Part shown: positions 1 to 7,803 of the stretch, piece after piece
Numbering within the stretch: the first letter of the stretch is position 1
Layout of the letters: every line of letters begins with the position of its first letter
Source of the DNA: Bacteroidetes bacterium UBA2364
GTDB lineage: Bacteria > Bacteroidota > Rhodothermia > Rhodothermales > UBA2364
Assembly: GCA_002344075.1 (NCBI GenBank)
Contig: DDTM01000103.1
Span: forward strand, 85,671-134,309
Direction of reading: 5' to 3'
Length of the DNA stretch: 48,639 nucleotides
Made by a program: the position numbers and the translations under genes
The notes under the pieces: model-generated
What the model was told of the DNA's origin: nothing
Seen by the model: only the letters and a program-made list of their open reading frames with translations
Databases searched by the model: none

Positions 1-1578
1 GGGGCAACCACTTTGGATGAATACCGTCAGTATATCGAAAAAGACGGTGCCTTAGATCGACGCTTCCAGAAAATTATGGTTGATCCTTCGACGCCGGAAG
101 AAACAGTAGATATCCTGAAAAACATTCGGGCAAAATATGAAGAACACCACAATGTACGCTTTAGCGACGAGGCCATCGAACTCGCCGTCAAATTAAGTGA
201 CCGATATATTACCGAACGATGTCTGCCAGATAAAGCGATTGATGTGATGGATGAAGCGGGCGCACGGGTACACCTCTCCAATATCAAGGTGCCCAAAGAA
301 GTACTTGACCTCGAAGCAGAGATCGAAGGAATTCGGGAAGAGAAAAACCGTGTGGTGAAAAGCCAAAAATTTGAAGAAGCAGCACGCTTGCGTGACCGCG
401 AAAAAAGGTTGCTCGAAGACTTAGACCGTGCAAAAACCGATTGGGAGCAACGCGCAGAAAGTGAAGTCCATGACGTGAGTCTTCAGGATATTGCCGAAGT
501 TGTGGGGATGATTACAGGCGTCCCTGTGGATAAAATCGCGCAGGCCGAGGGCAAAAAACTCATGGAGATGGAAGCTGCCTTGAAAGGCCGGGTTATTGGT
601 CAAACAGAACCCGTTGAGAAATTGTCTCGTGCCATTCGTCGGACACGTGCAGGGCTTAAAGACCCCAAACGACCAATCGGATCTTTTATTTTCTTGGGAC
701 CCACAGGTGTTGGAAAAACCGAATTGGCCAAGGTATTAACCGAATACTTGTTTGATTCACCAGATGCCATGATCCGGATTGACATGTCCGAATACATGGA
801 GAAATTTGCCGTCAGCCGGTTAATTGGCGCACCACCTGGATATGTAGGATACGAAGAAGGGGGACAGCTCACGGAAAAGGTGCGGAGAAAACCTTATTCG
901 GTCGTACTGTTGGATGAAATTGAAAAAGCCCATCCAGATGTGTTTAATATTTTATTACAGGTGCTGGATGACGGTGTTTTGACAGATGGTCTGGGCCGTA
1001 GGGTGGACTTTCGGAATACGATCATTATTATGACCTCCAATATTGGCGCACGCGACATCAAAAATCTTGGTAAAGGCATCGGATTTGCACAGGAAAAATC
1101 CCAGATTAATTATCAAAGCATGAAAAGCACCGTCGAAGATGCGTTGAAGCGGGTGTTTAATCCGGAATTTCTGAACCGTATTGATGATGTGATTGTCTTT
1201 CAGCCCTTGTCTAAAGAACACATTTTGGAAATCATTGATGTCATGGCCAAGGACTTGTTCCAAAGGGTTAAGGATCTCGGCATTCAAATTGCCTTCACCC
1301 CCGAAGCCAAAGAGTTTTTGGTGGAGAAAGGATATGATGCCCAATTCGGAGCACGACCATTACGCAGAGCAATTCAGAAATATGTGGAAGATCCTATGGC
1401 AGAGGCAATTCTTTCGGCCAACTTGAATGAAGGCGATATATTGGAGATCTCTTACCGTAAAGAAGAGAACGCAGAAGCGCTCCTGTTCACGCCAAAAGAC
1501 AAGACACCGCCCAAAAGAACAAAGCGACAAAAGAAATCTGGTGATGAGGAAACAGCCGATAAGGCTATTGAAGATTGA
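1..1578 (+). CDS. clpC: ATP-dependent Clp protease ATP-binding subunit ClpC (5' truncated by window edge)
   Basis: The frame is open from base 1 (it begins G-A-T-T-L-D-E-Y-R), so the N domain and the D1 Walker motifs lie outside the window. What remains is the end of AAA+ module D1, a UVR-like coiled segment around fragment residues 114-143 (typical of ClpC rather than ClpB), and the whole D2 module. D2 carries Walker A G-P-T-G-V-G-K-T near residue 235 and Walker B L-L-D-E-I-E-K-A near 305, followed by the ClpB-D2-small domain. The protein is an unfoldase that feeds substrates to ClpP. The last 28 or so residues form a Lys/Thr-rich charged tail. A hairpin terminator follows at 1599. The family call is firm; the exact paralogue name depends on the missing N-terminus. 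Confidence 0.93.
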   Translation, partial: GATTLDEYRQYIEKDGALDRRFQKIMVDPSTPEETVDILKNIRAKYEEHHNVRFSDEAIELAVKLSDRYITERCLPDKAIDVMDEAGARVHLSNIKVPKEVLDLEAEIEGIREEKNRVVKSQKFEEAARLRDREKRLLEDLDRAKTDWEQRAESEVHDVSLQDIAEVVGMITGVPVDKIAQAEGKKLMEMEAALKGRVIGQTEPVEKLSRAIRRTRAGLKDPKRPIGSFIFLGPTGVGKTELAKVLTEYLFDSPDAMIRIDMSEYMEKFAVSRLIGAPPGYVGYEEGGQLTEKVRRKPYSVVLLDEIEKAHPDVFNILLQVLDDGVLTDGLGRRVDFRNTIIIMTSNIGARDIKNLGKGIGFAQEKSQINYQSMKSTVEDALKRVFNPEFLNRIDDVIVFQPLSKEHILEIIDVMAKDLFQRVKDLGIQIAFTPEAKEFLVEKGYDAQFGARPLRRAIQKYVEDPMAEAILSANLNEGDILEISYRKEENAEALLFTPKDKTPPKRTKRQKKSGDEETADKAIED

Positions 1579-1598
1579 ACTTAAAAGATGTATTTTAG

Positions 1599-1630
1599 AA
1601 CAGGGATCTCATTAAGATCCCTGTTTGCTT
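1599..1630 (+). terminator. Probable terminator of clpC
   Basis: A perfect 11-bp inverted repeat (1599-1609 with 1615-1625, AACAGGGATCT arm, 5-base loop) starts 20 bases after the clpC stop. The following U-tract is weak (TTTGCTT), so termination may be incomplete. Confidence 0.6.
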
Positions 1631-1652
1631 ACCTAACCACCATCGGTCTGCT

Positions 1653-2009
1653 ATGTTATTCTGGAAAAAAACACCGCCCCCGTCTCCCAGTCCAGTTTAT
1701 GCGCTTCCGGAGTTTGCGCCTTCGTTGCTTCGTTTTGACGAATTTATCTTTACGTTTCATGAGCCACTCTTGTGTGAAGTAAAGTTTGATGCCGAAAAGG
1801 GATATGAGATTTCGTTCCCACCGCTCTTGATAACAGGGCGAGGAGAATCATTCTCGGAAGCAGAAATGGCTTTTTCAATGCAGTTTTATTCGGCTTATCA
1901 TAAATACATAATCAGCCAGCCCAAGGCCTTAAGCGAAGCCGGAAAGCATTTTACGGAAGCCATTCGACAGTATTTGAGGCACGTTTTTGTGGAAATGAGA
2001 ACGGCATAA
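1653..2009 (+). CDS. Small protein of unknown function (118 aa)
   Basis: The gene starts at an ATG just downstream of the clpC terminator and is read in the same direction. It encodes a 118-residue soluble protein with no signal peptide or membrane segment. The middle has an aromatic beta-like stretch (Y-E-I-S-F-P-P-L-L-I) followed by G-R-G-E-S-F-S-E-A and an amphipathic helix. That order is faintly reminiscent of the HicB/RNase-H-like small fold, but no HicA partner is visible, so I do not call a toxin-antitoxin system. Codon use looks like the neighbours. The gene is probably real; function unknown. Confidence 0.6.
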   Translation: MLFWKKTPPPSPSPVYALPEFAPSLLRFDEFIFTFHEPLLCEVKFDAEKGYEISFPPLLITGRGESFSEAEMAFSMQFYSAYHKYIISQPKALSEAGKHFTEAIRQYLRHVFVEMRTA

Positions 2010-2400
2010 AACCGGAAGTACAAGTTTTTTACTAAAAAACCGTGGGGTACATAGTACAAAGTTTCCTTACAGCAACGGGAGTAAATGGTCGGGGGTAGAA
2101 ATGGTCATGCGGAAAGCGTGCCCTTGTCGCTTATCATCTAAAAGCATGTCTAGATCTTCTTTTTTCGCTGTATTGTTTATTCGATCGTGGGCTTCATGCG
2201 TCCAATCACAATCATAGCGAACCTCATTACAATCAAAATGCTTTGTTTATGATAGCGCCCCTACGGGTTTTTTCAATGTATTTCTGCTGCCGTAAGGATC
2301 ATCTGGTACATGTCGCAACTTCTTCAATGGGAGGCAGGGGTGTCACCTAATCTAAGTACATCGTATGTGTATTGGCATTTTTGAAATGCACTCTATTAAA
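2010..2400. other. Intergenic stretch without a clear gene
   Basis: About 390 bases between the small unknown gene and the tRNA terminator. It holds a short AT-rich palindrome at 2024-2040 (GTTTTTTACTAAAAAAC), which could act as a weak terminator. On the minus strand there is a 59-codon open run at 2070-2246 that ends in TAA, has protein-like composition, but lacks a convincing start (see findings). Nothing else is recognised. Confidence 0.5.
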
Positions 2401-2435
2401 CAAAAAAAGCCTCCCTCTAATAATAAAGGAGGCTT
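2401..2435 (-). terminator. Rho-independent terminator of tRNA-Met
   Basis: An 8-bp stem (2407-2414 with 2428-2435, AAGCCTCC arm) lies immediately 3' of the tRNA. Read on the minus strand it is followed by seven consecutive T, the classic intrinsic-terminator form. Confidence 0.85.
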
Positions 2436-2436
2436 G

Positions 2437-2510
2437 TGGCGTGGGGGGGAATCGAACCCCCGACCTTAGGGTTATGAATCCTACGCTCTAACCATCTGAG
2501 CTACCGCGCC
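2437..2510 (-). tRNA. tRNA-Met (anticodon CAT)
   Basis: The minus strand folds as a 74-nt cloverleaf: acceptor GGCGCGG/CCACGCC (one mismatch), D arm GCTC/GAGC, anticodon loop TTCATAA, T arm GGGGG-TTCGATT-CCCCC, discriminator A. CCA is not encoded. The anticodon stem lacks the three G-C pairs of initiator tRNA, so this is an elongator Met tRNA, or possibly a tRNA-Ile whose C34 is modified to lysidine. It is a stand-alone gene with its own terminator. Confidence 0.93.
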
Positions 2511-2581
2511 GAAATCAGATTGCCAAAATAGGTATTTTCCCGTATCTTGCGCAATACGTTCATCATCAAATCAAATTTTTC

Positions 2582-3739
2582 ATGGACTGGGCGGGCATTA
2601 TTGGGCAGAAACGGGTTAAGGAAACGCTTTCACAGGCGCTTTCATCGGGAAGGGTAGCACAGGCGTACCTTTTTTATGGTCCAGAAGGGGTGGGAAAGCA
2701 GGCAATGGGCTTGTATATGGCTGCCGCTTTACAATGTGAGCCAGCATCATTGACCCAGCCCGAAAAAGTTTTGGGGTTCCGGAAAGCACAAAAAGGTGTA
2801 CACCCAGACATTCATGTCTTTTTCCCAACACCCAAAGAAATAGATGAAAAAGAGGTATCGGAAAGACTACGGCTGTTTTATGAAAATCCTTATCGCCATG
2901 TAGATCCGGTAAGACTGCCCGATGTGGGGGTGGGCAAGAAGGGCGGCAAGCAATCGTTCTATTCCGTTGAACGCATTAATGAGGGCATAAAACCGCGTGT
3001 AAAATACCACCCCAGCGAGGGGCGTTTACAAGTGGTTTTATTGCTGGAAGCAGACTATCTTCGCGTTGAAGCTGCAAATGCGTTTCTGAAAATTTTGGAA
3101 GAACCGAATGACCACACAGTGTTTATTTTAACATCGAGCAGGCCGGAACGACTTTTGGCTACCATTATTTCGCGGTGTCAGCAAGTACGTTTCGATCCAT
3201 TACAGACAGATGATCTGGCAGCGGCATTACAAGATCACGCAGCCCTTAAGCCAGAGGAAGCCCAATTGTATGCACGTATGGCCAATGGTTCATATAATAA
3301 AGCCTTAACGCTGGCTGCCGACACAGAAATCAGGGTGTTAAGAGAACTAATTGTGGATTATTTTCGGGCAGTATATAGCCGAAATATCAACCAATTAGCG
3401 GAGTTTAACGAACGCATGGCAAAAATGGGCAGAGATGCCCTAAAAAATCTTATGCGGCTGATGTTGCTTTGGGTACGCGATCTCGCTACTTTTCAGGCTT
3501 CTGGAGATGTTTCGCATGTGGTCAATGTTGATTTTGCAGATGTTATCAAGCGATTTTGCAATGGACTTCCTAATGCCCAAATGGCTTATATGGCCGATGT
3601 CTTGGAAGAAGCTCATGGCTTGATAGAGCGAAATGTAAATGAGGCACTAATTCTCGTGGTTTTGCAGGAACGGTTGTTTCAGGCCATGCGTGGAAATGCT
3701 TCGGGCACTCTTTATTTGCCTTTGGTTGCGGCAGATTGA
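2582..3739 (+). CDS. holB: DNA polymerase III subunit delta'
   Basis: A 385-aa clamp-loader subunit. It begins W-A-G-I-I-G-Q and has the P-loop G-P-E-G-V-G-K-Q at residues 33-40. The segment A-N-A-F-L-K-I-L-E-E-P is followed by the S-R-C sensor motif near residue 196 and then the helical C-terminal collar domain. It works in the DnaX complex that loads the sliding clamp. The four zinc-binding cysteines found in E. coli delta' and DnaX are not evident, as is common outside Proteobacteria. The start ATG at 2582 gives the conserved N-terminus. The gene is directly followed by ricT in the same direction, an arrangement also known in Firmicutes, where holB neighbours yaaT/ricT. Confidence 0.9.
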   Translation: MDWAGIIGQKRVKETLSQALSSGRVAQAYLFYGPEGVGKQAMGLYMAAALQCEPASLTQPEKVLGFRKAQKGVHPDIHVFFPTPKEIDEKEVSERLRLFYENPYRHVDPVRLPDVGVGKKGGKQSFYSVERINEGIKPRVKYHPSEGRLQVVLLLEADYLRVEAANAFLKILEEPNDHTVFILTSSRPERLLATIISRCQQVRFDPLQTDDLAAALQDHAALKPEEAQLYARMANGSYNKALTLAADTEIRVLRELIVDYFRAVYSRNINQLAEFNERMAKMGRDALKNLMRLMLLWVRDLATFQASGDVSHVVNVDFADVIKRFCNGLPNAQMAYMADVLEEAHGLIERNVNEALILVVLQERLFQAMRGNASGTLYLPLVAAD

Positions 3740-3801
3740 AGGAACCGACTGTGGTGGCTTGTGGTTCGGTATGGTATTATTCATTTTTTAACCGTAAAAT
3801 T

Positions 3802-4860
3802 ATGGCTTGTGGATCTTGTGGAACGGGCGGTTGTGGAAGTGGCGGTTGTAGCAGTGGTGGCTGCTCAACCAAAAAAGGGGCTGGAACATGTCCGTCAATG
3901 TTTGCCCACGATTGGCTGAATGTGGTGGACTTGGAACGTCCTGGTACAGAGTTTGGGGTTTATGAAGTTGCATTTAAAGCTGGCCGTCGCGGATTTTATG
4001 TCAATAACAATAATTTAGACTTGGCTATTGGCGATCCCGTGGTGGTTGAGGCGGATCGTGGTGTGGATTATGGGAGCATTAACCTGACGGGCGAAATGGT
4101 GCGCTTGCGGCTTCGGTCTAAAAAAACTGATCCTACAACGCCTTTTCCTGGTATTATACGGGCGGCCACATTGGAAGACATAGAACATGCCGAAAAACGA
4201 TCCGAGCGCGAAAGTACCTCCTTTGCAATGTGTCGCGACCTCATAGAAAAACATGATTTGACAATGCGGTTGGTGGATGTGGAGTGGCAGTTTGATGGAA
4301 ATAAGGTTACGTTCTTTTTTACGTCGGACAAACGGGTGGATTTTCGCAAACTTGTCCGAGATCTGGCTGCCCGACTTTCTACAAGGATTGAGCTTCGGCA
4401 AATTGGTGCGCGGGATGCAGCGGCGCGTGTAGGCGGCCTCGGATCATGTGGTAGGGAACTTTGCTGTTCTACGTGGCTTCAGGAATTCAAGCCTGTTTCG
4501 ACAACGGCGGCAAAGTCTCAGAGCCTTCCTCTTAATTTAACACGGCTTAGCGGACAATGTGGCCGACTGAAATGTTGCCTAAACTATGAGTTGGAGCAAT
4601 ACATAGAAGCCCTGAATGAATATCCAGATATTGGGATTGCGTTTAATAGCCCTAACGGACGGGCATATATTACCAAATTAGATATTTTCAAACAATTGGT
4701 CTGGTACGAATTACAAGATGGGAGTTTCGATACATTGCCACTCGTCGAGATACGAAAAATTTTGCGTATGGATACACCGGAAGGGCGTGCACGTGCAAAA
4801 CGGCGGGTTTTCGGGCCGGGGGGACAGGAAGAAGAAGAATTACGAAGATTAGAAGATTGA
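3802..4860 (+). CDS. ricT: PSP1-domain protein, RicT/YaaT family, with Gly/Cys-rich N-terminus
   Basis: Encodes 352 aa when started at ATG 3802. A TTG upstream at 3736 would add 22 atypical residues and overlap holB, so I reject it. Residues 1-30 are a low-complexity Gly/Ser/Cys segment (C-G-S-C-G-T-G-G-C-G-S-G-G-C). The PSP1 core follows, with two conserved cysteine groups: C-G-R-E-L-C-C near 216-222 and C-G-R-L-K-C-C near 253-259. In Bacillus, RicT forms the Ric (Y) complex with RicA and RicF, carries Fe-S clusters and affects RNase Y-dependent RNA processing. Partners are not present here. It sits between holB and an Smr-domain gene, probably co-transcribed. The family assignment is strong; the biochemical role in this phylum is unknown. 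Confidence 0.85.
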   Translation: MACGSCGTGGCGSGGCSSGGCSTKKGAGTCPSMFAHDWLNVVDLERPGTEFGVYEVAFKAGRRGFYVNNNNLDLAIGDPVVVEADRGVDYGSINLTGEMVRLRLRSKKTDPTTPFPGIIRAATLEDIEHAEKRSERESTSFAMCRDLIEKHDLTMRLVDVEWQFDGNKVTFFFTSDKRVDFRKLVRDLAARLSTRIELRQIGARDAAARVGGLGSCGRELCCSTWLQEFKPVSTTAAKSQSLPLNLTRLSGQCGRLKCCLNYELEQYIEALNEYPDIGIAFNSPNGRAYITKLDIFKQLVWYELQDGSFDTLPLVEIRKILRMDTPEGRARAKRRVFGPGGQEEEELRRLED

Positions 4861-4867
4861 TCGTCTT

Positions 4868-5197
4868 ATGCGTTGGGAGGATGATGGCGCTAAAGTGATC
4901 TTAGACCTACACGGTGTGCGGGTGGATGATGCCGAGGCTTTGGTATTACGGGCCTTGCGCTTGGCTTTTCAATATGGCCGTATGAGTATGAAGGTTGTTC
5001 ATGGCAACTCGACCAGTGAGGCGTTGTACCGCAACCGAACCATCAAATATCAGTTATATGAACTGATTGAGTCTGGTGTTTTAGATGACTATATTTCGGA
5101 TGAATTGTACAGTGAAGGTTTTTGCACCCTGATTTTACATCGTACAGGCCATAAACCCAAAACACAGCGTATCAATCCTTTTGATGTTTTTCGATGA
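4868..5197 (+). CDS. Smr-domain protein (109 aa)
   Basis: A single small domain with the Smr signature L-D-L-H-G near residue 12 and V-V-H-G-N-S-T near residue 60 (the usual motif is H-G-x-G-T/S). It starts 7 bases after the ricT stop, so it probably belongs to the holB-ricT operon. Smr domains are found in MutS2 and in stand-alone nucleases acting on RNA or DNA. The C-terminal 20 residues (T-G-H-K-P-K-T-Q-R) are basic and could contact nucleic acid. The domain is recognisable; whether it is catalytically active cannot be told. Confidence 0.75.
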   Translation: MRWEDDGAKVILDLHGVRVDDAEALVLRALRLAFQYGRMSMKVVHGNSTSEALYRNRTIKYQLYELIESGVLDDYISDELYSEGFCTLILHRTGHKPKTQRINPFDVFR

Positions 5198-5213
5198 CTT
5201 TTGTGGTTTTAGA

Positions 5214-5990
5214 TTAGAACAGAACTCGTAATCCCTGCATAAGGGAAAAGTCGTGTGGTTTCACATTTGCAGGTGGTTGGTTGTCGTAACGGAAAGACAT
5301 CCCAGAGGTGAGGGCAATGTTTTTAGCAAGGTTTACCGTCACATTGTTTTCTGCCAGAATACGAACGTCTTTAAGATGAGCGGGGGCCACTTGTATATAG
5401 CCTATAGCGTTTAGAGAGACATGGTTTCCCAAGTCTATGTAAATGGTAAGGTAATTGGTGGAACGGAAGAGGTGAGTGGTTTCCGTAGGTTCGTTTTTGA
5501 TCTTTTCTGCTTCGTACATCCCCCCGATACCGAGGTACATCCAAACCCCTGATTTAGGATTTTGGCCCATATGCGCGTCGGCAATCATTTTCCAACGAAG
5601 TCCTGCTCCGGCCAACTGGCGGTCTTGTAAACGGGTAAATTCGTTATATTCTTTTTGTAAGAAAACTTCGGCTTTAAGTGGTTCCGTGACACGATAGAGT
5701 GCACGAACATGCCCAAAACCCTTATTGACGTATCTTTTGTCATTAGAAATGCCCCGCTCAAAATTGGCAACAAGCATTAATTCACGGGGCTTTCGTTCAA
5801 AATCTGTACGCCAAGTTCCACTGATCCGGGCAAAATTTGAGTTTCCAGAGGCATAAGCAAATGTGGTCTGAAAACTATGATTCCAACCAGGCTTATCTCC
5901 AAAAACACGTAATCGCTCGGTATTCACTTGGCTGAAGGCAATGGTGAAAAAGCCCCAGGCCAAGGTTTGCGTAAACAGATAACGTTTCAT
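5214..5990 (-). CDS. Outer-membrane beta-barrel protein, DUF481-like
   Basis: 258 aa with an N-terminal signal peptide (M-K-R-Y-L-F-T then a hydrophobic run to about residue 20). The body consists of alternating amphipathic strands with aromatic girdles (for example F-A-Y-A-S-G-N-S-N-F) and ends in an aromatic/hydrophobic C-terminal strand (L-R-V-L-F), as in outer-membrane barrels. The pattern resembles DUF481, the YdiY-type 'salt-induced' barrels. Its start overlaps the stop of the FAD oxidoreductase gene by one base (TAATG), so it is the last gene of the four-gene operon. A role as the outer-membrane pore for the operon's substrate is inference. Confidence 0.65.
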   Translation of the reverse strand: MKRYLFTQTLAWGFFTIAFSQVNTERLRVFGDKPGWNHSFQTTFAYASGNSNFARISGTWRTDFERKPRELMLVANFERGISNDKRYVNKGFGHVRALYRVTEPLKAEVFLQKEYNEFTRLQDRQLAGAGLRWKMIADAHMGQNPKSGVWMYLGIGGMYEAEKIKNEPTETTHLFRSTNYLTIYIDLGNHVSLNAIGYIQVAPAHLKDVRILAENNVTVNLAKNIALTSGMSFRYDNQPPANVKPHDFSLMQGLRVLF

Positions 5991-7795
5991 TAAAGTTGTA
6001 GTGATTGCCCCAGCATCCCCAAAAAAGCGCCTTTTGTAATGGGTTTTTGTGAGGCGGGGAACATTTTTCGGTACGTGGGCACCAGGTCTTTCGGTGTTAT
6101 TTCTTGTGCTGTGAGGCCGGGTTTAAGGATATCGCGTTTCGCTCGGCTGCTCCACTTCTGGGCAAGTTCTGTTGGTATGTTTTTCTCGGCTTCCAAGACC
6201 AAGGCATCCTCTTCGTTTAAAACACCCTTGAGTGCTAGTTTTTGGGTAGTGCTAAAGAGGGTGTGGCCTTTCGGAATGTCGTATAGAATATACAATTGGC
6301 AACCCACGCCGATAAGGGTTTCCTGTACGAGTGGAGTAGGGACTTGTGCAGGTGCAATGCCTTTTTGTAGGGCATGGGCGGCGATTGCGCCCATCGCTTG
6401 CCCCATAAGCATAACGGCTGGTTGTAAGCGCGTGCAGCCATTGACAATATGGGTGACCGCAATGCTTTTTTCGCCCACCATAAAGCTGTCGTCCCCGTTT
6501 TCTGGGAAGAATACCGATGGCGGAATTTGGAACGGGCCATTGTCTGGGTAATCTTCTATGAGGCGTTGTGCTATTGGTAGATTAGACTTGGCATGATGGT
6601 GGTCTATAAAATAATCACCCACCGCAATGGCATCGGGGCGGAAAGGTGCTCGTTTATTGCCCTTGACCGGAATCATGTCTTGTAGCCGTAGCACATGCTG
6701 GTTCACCATACGGCGGCTTTCTCGAATGTATGGGATCATCGGCAGATGATCTTTGGTTGGGTATTCATCGGTGGCGAGTTGCCATTCAGGATGCCCAAGT
6801 CTGTTCTGCATATATTTAACAAACTGGAGGGTGTGCAATTTTGCCGACTGTAAAACGTAGTTGCGGTAATACAAATCTTCAAAAAAAGCTTCGGCAATTG
6901 CATAATCATTAGAATGATGGGGCCAGTTTAGCAAATACTTGTTTTTGGGCAGAGTCGCGTAGGTGATAAAACCTTGCCACGTATGAATGGTATGATTTAG
7001 GGCTTTTTTATCGTTCAGGTCTGGCAAGTAGCAATCTAATTGGGTGCTACATCTGAACATGTTGTCCCAATATGCCTCTTCTAACGCAGTAAAAGGCATT
7101 GCTTTGCCTTCTGCTGTTTTGACCAAAGTAGCAGCATAGGTTAAATCTTGCATTTCCATATCTGCTACTAAAGGCGCTGCGGTTTCTTCGTATTCGTGTT
7201 GTGCTTCGCGCCCCAGCCGATATCTCACCCCCGCTAACTTCATGCCGTCTCCATACTCTGTACAATCCATAAAGATTTGGCAAATTACTTCGGTTCTCTG
7301 GCCATCTTTTGTACGGACGGTGATTTTTCGATCGCGGCTACCCGCCTTTGCATATCCAATGACATCTGCCTCATACAGAATTTTGAGGTTAGGCAACGGT
7401 TTAACTAAACTTTGCAGGGCATCGTGCCCAATCTTGGGTTCATAACAATACAGACTGATCCAGCCCGTGAATGTTTGTTTTTCTCCGCCATAATGCCGGA
7501 TCAGGTAATCTCGGAATTCGGCCACTAAGCCACCTCCAGCCCCGTATTTGTTACCATCGAGGGCACTAACGCCAGCACTGGTGAGCATCCCACCAATCCA
7601 CATGGTGTTTTCGATAACGGTGACATCCATGCCCATTCGGGCAGCTTGGATAGCGGCACAGATACCGGACGCACCACCGCCATAGATCAGTATTTGGGTT
7701 TCGATACGTTGCGGGCCGTGATAAAACGGGCCGTTCACAAACGGTAATCCTGCCAAAGCAAATGAAGAAGACTGGATAAATTTCCGACGGTTCAT
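5990..7795 (-). CDS. Exported FAD-dependent oxidoreductase
   Basis: 601 aa. The N-terminus M-N-R-R-K-F-I-Q-S-S-S-F-A-L-A-G is Tat-like (R-R-K-F, then a short hydrophobic stretch), suggesting export with FAD already bound. The Rossmann motif G-G-G-A-S-G-I-C-A-A lies near residue 38, followed by G-G-M-L-T-S-A-G-V and G-G-G-L-V-A-E-F, all typical of the FAD_oxidored family (often annotated 'xanthan lyase-like'). These are linked to polysaccharide utilisation in Bacteroidota and Verrucomicrobia, but their reactions are mostly unknown. It lies 8 bases after the SSS transporter gene and overlaps the next gene, so it is clearly in the operon. The substrate is probably a sugar or sugar derivative, by context only. 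Confidence 0.8.
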   Translation of the reverse strand: MNRRKFIQSSSFALAGLPFVNGPFYHGPQRIETQILIYGGGASGICAAIQAARMGMDVTVIENTMWIGGMLTSAGVSALDGNKYGAGGGLVAEFRDYLIRHYGGEKQTFTGWISLYCYEPKIGHDALQSLVKPLPNLKILYEADVIGYAKAGSRDRKITVRTKDGQRTEVICQIFMDCTEYGDGMKLAGVRYRLGREAQHEYEETAAPLVADMEMQDLTYAATLVKTAEGKAMPFTALEEAYWDNMFRCSTQLDCYLPDLNDKKALNHTIHTWQGFITYATLPKNKYLLNWPHHSNDYAIAEAFFEDLYYRNYVLQSAKLHTLQFVKYMQNRLGHPEWQLATDEYPTKDHLPMIPYIRESRRMVNQHVLRLQDMIPVKGNKRAPFRPDAIAVGDYFIDHHHAKSNLPIAQRLIEDYPDNGPFQIPPSVFFPENGDDSFMVGEKSIAVTHIVNGCTRLQPAVMLMGQAMGAIAAHALQKGIAPAQVPTPLVQETLIGVGCQLYILYDIPKGHTLFSTTQKLALKGVLNEEDALVLEAEKNIPTELAQKWSSRAKRDILKPGLTAQEITPKDLVPTYRKMFPASQKPITKGAFLGMLGQSLQL

Positions 7796-7803
7796 GAGTG
7801 CTC

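Noticed and set aside
1653..2009. HicB-type antitoxin
   Set aside because: The resemblance is only in one strand-helix segment, there is no DNA-binding tail and no HicA-like gene beside it.
2437..2510. Initiator tRNA-fMet
   Set aside because: The three consecutive G-C pairs of the initiator anticodon stem and the unpaired first acceptor position are missing.
5990..7795. True xanthan lyase (polysaccharide lyase)
   Set aside because: Only the FAD-binding oxidoreductase motifs are present; the 'xanthan lyase' label on this family is a common mis-annotation.
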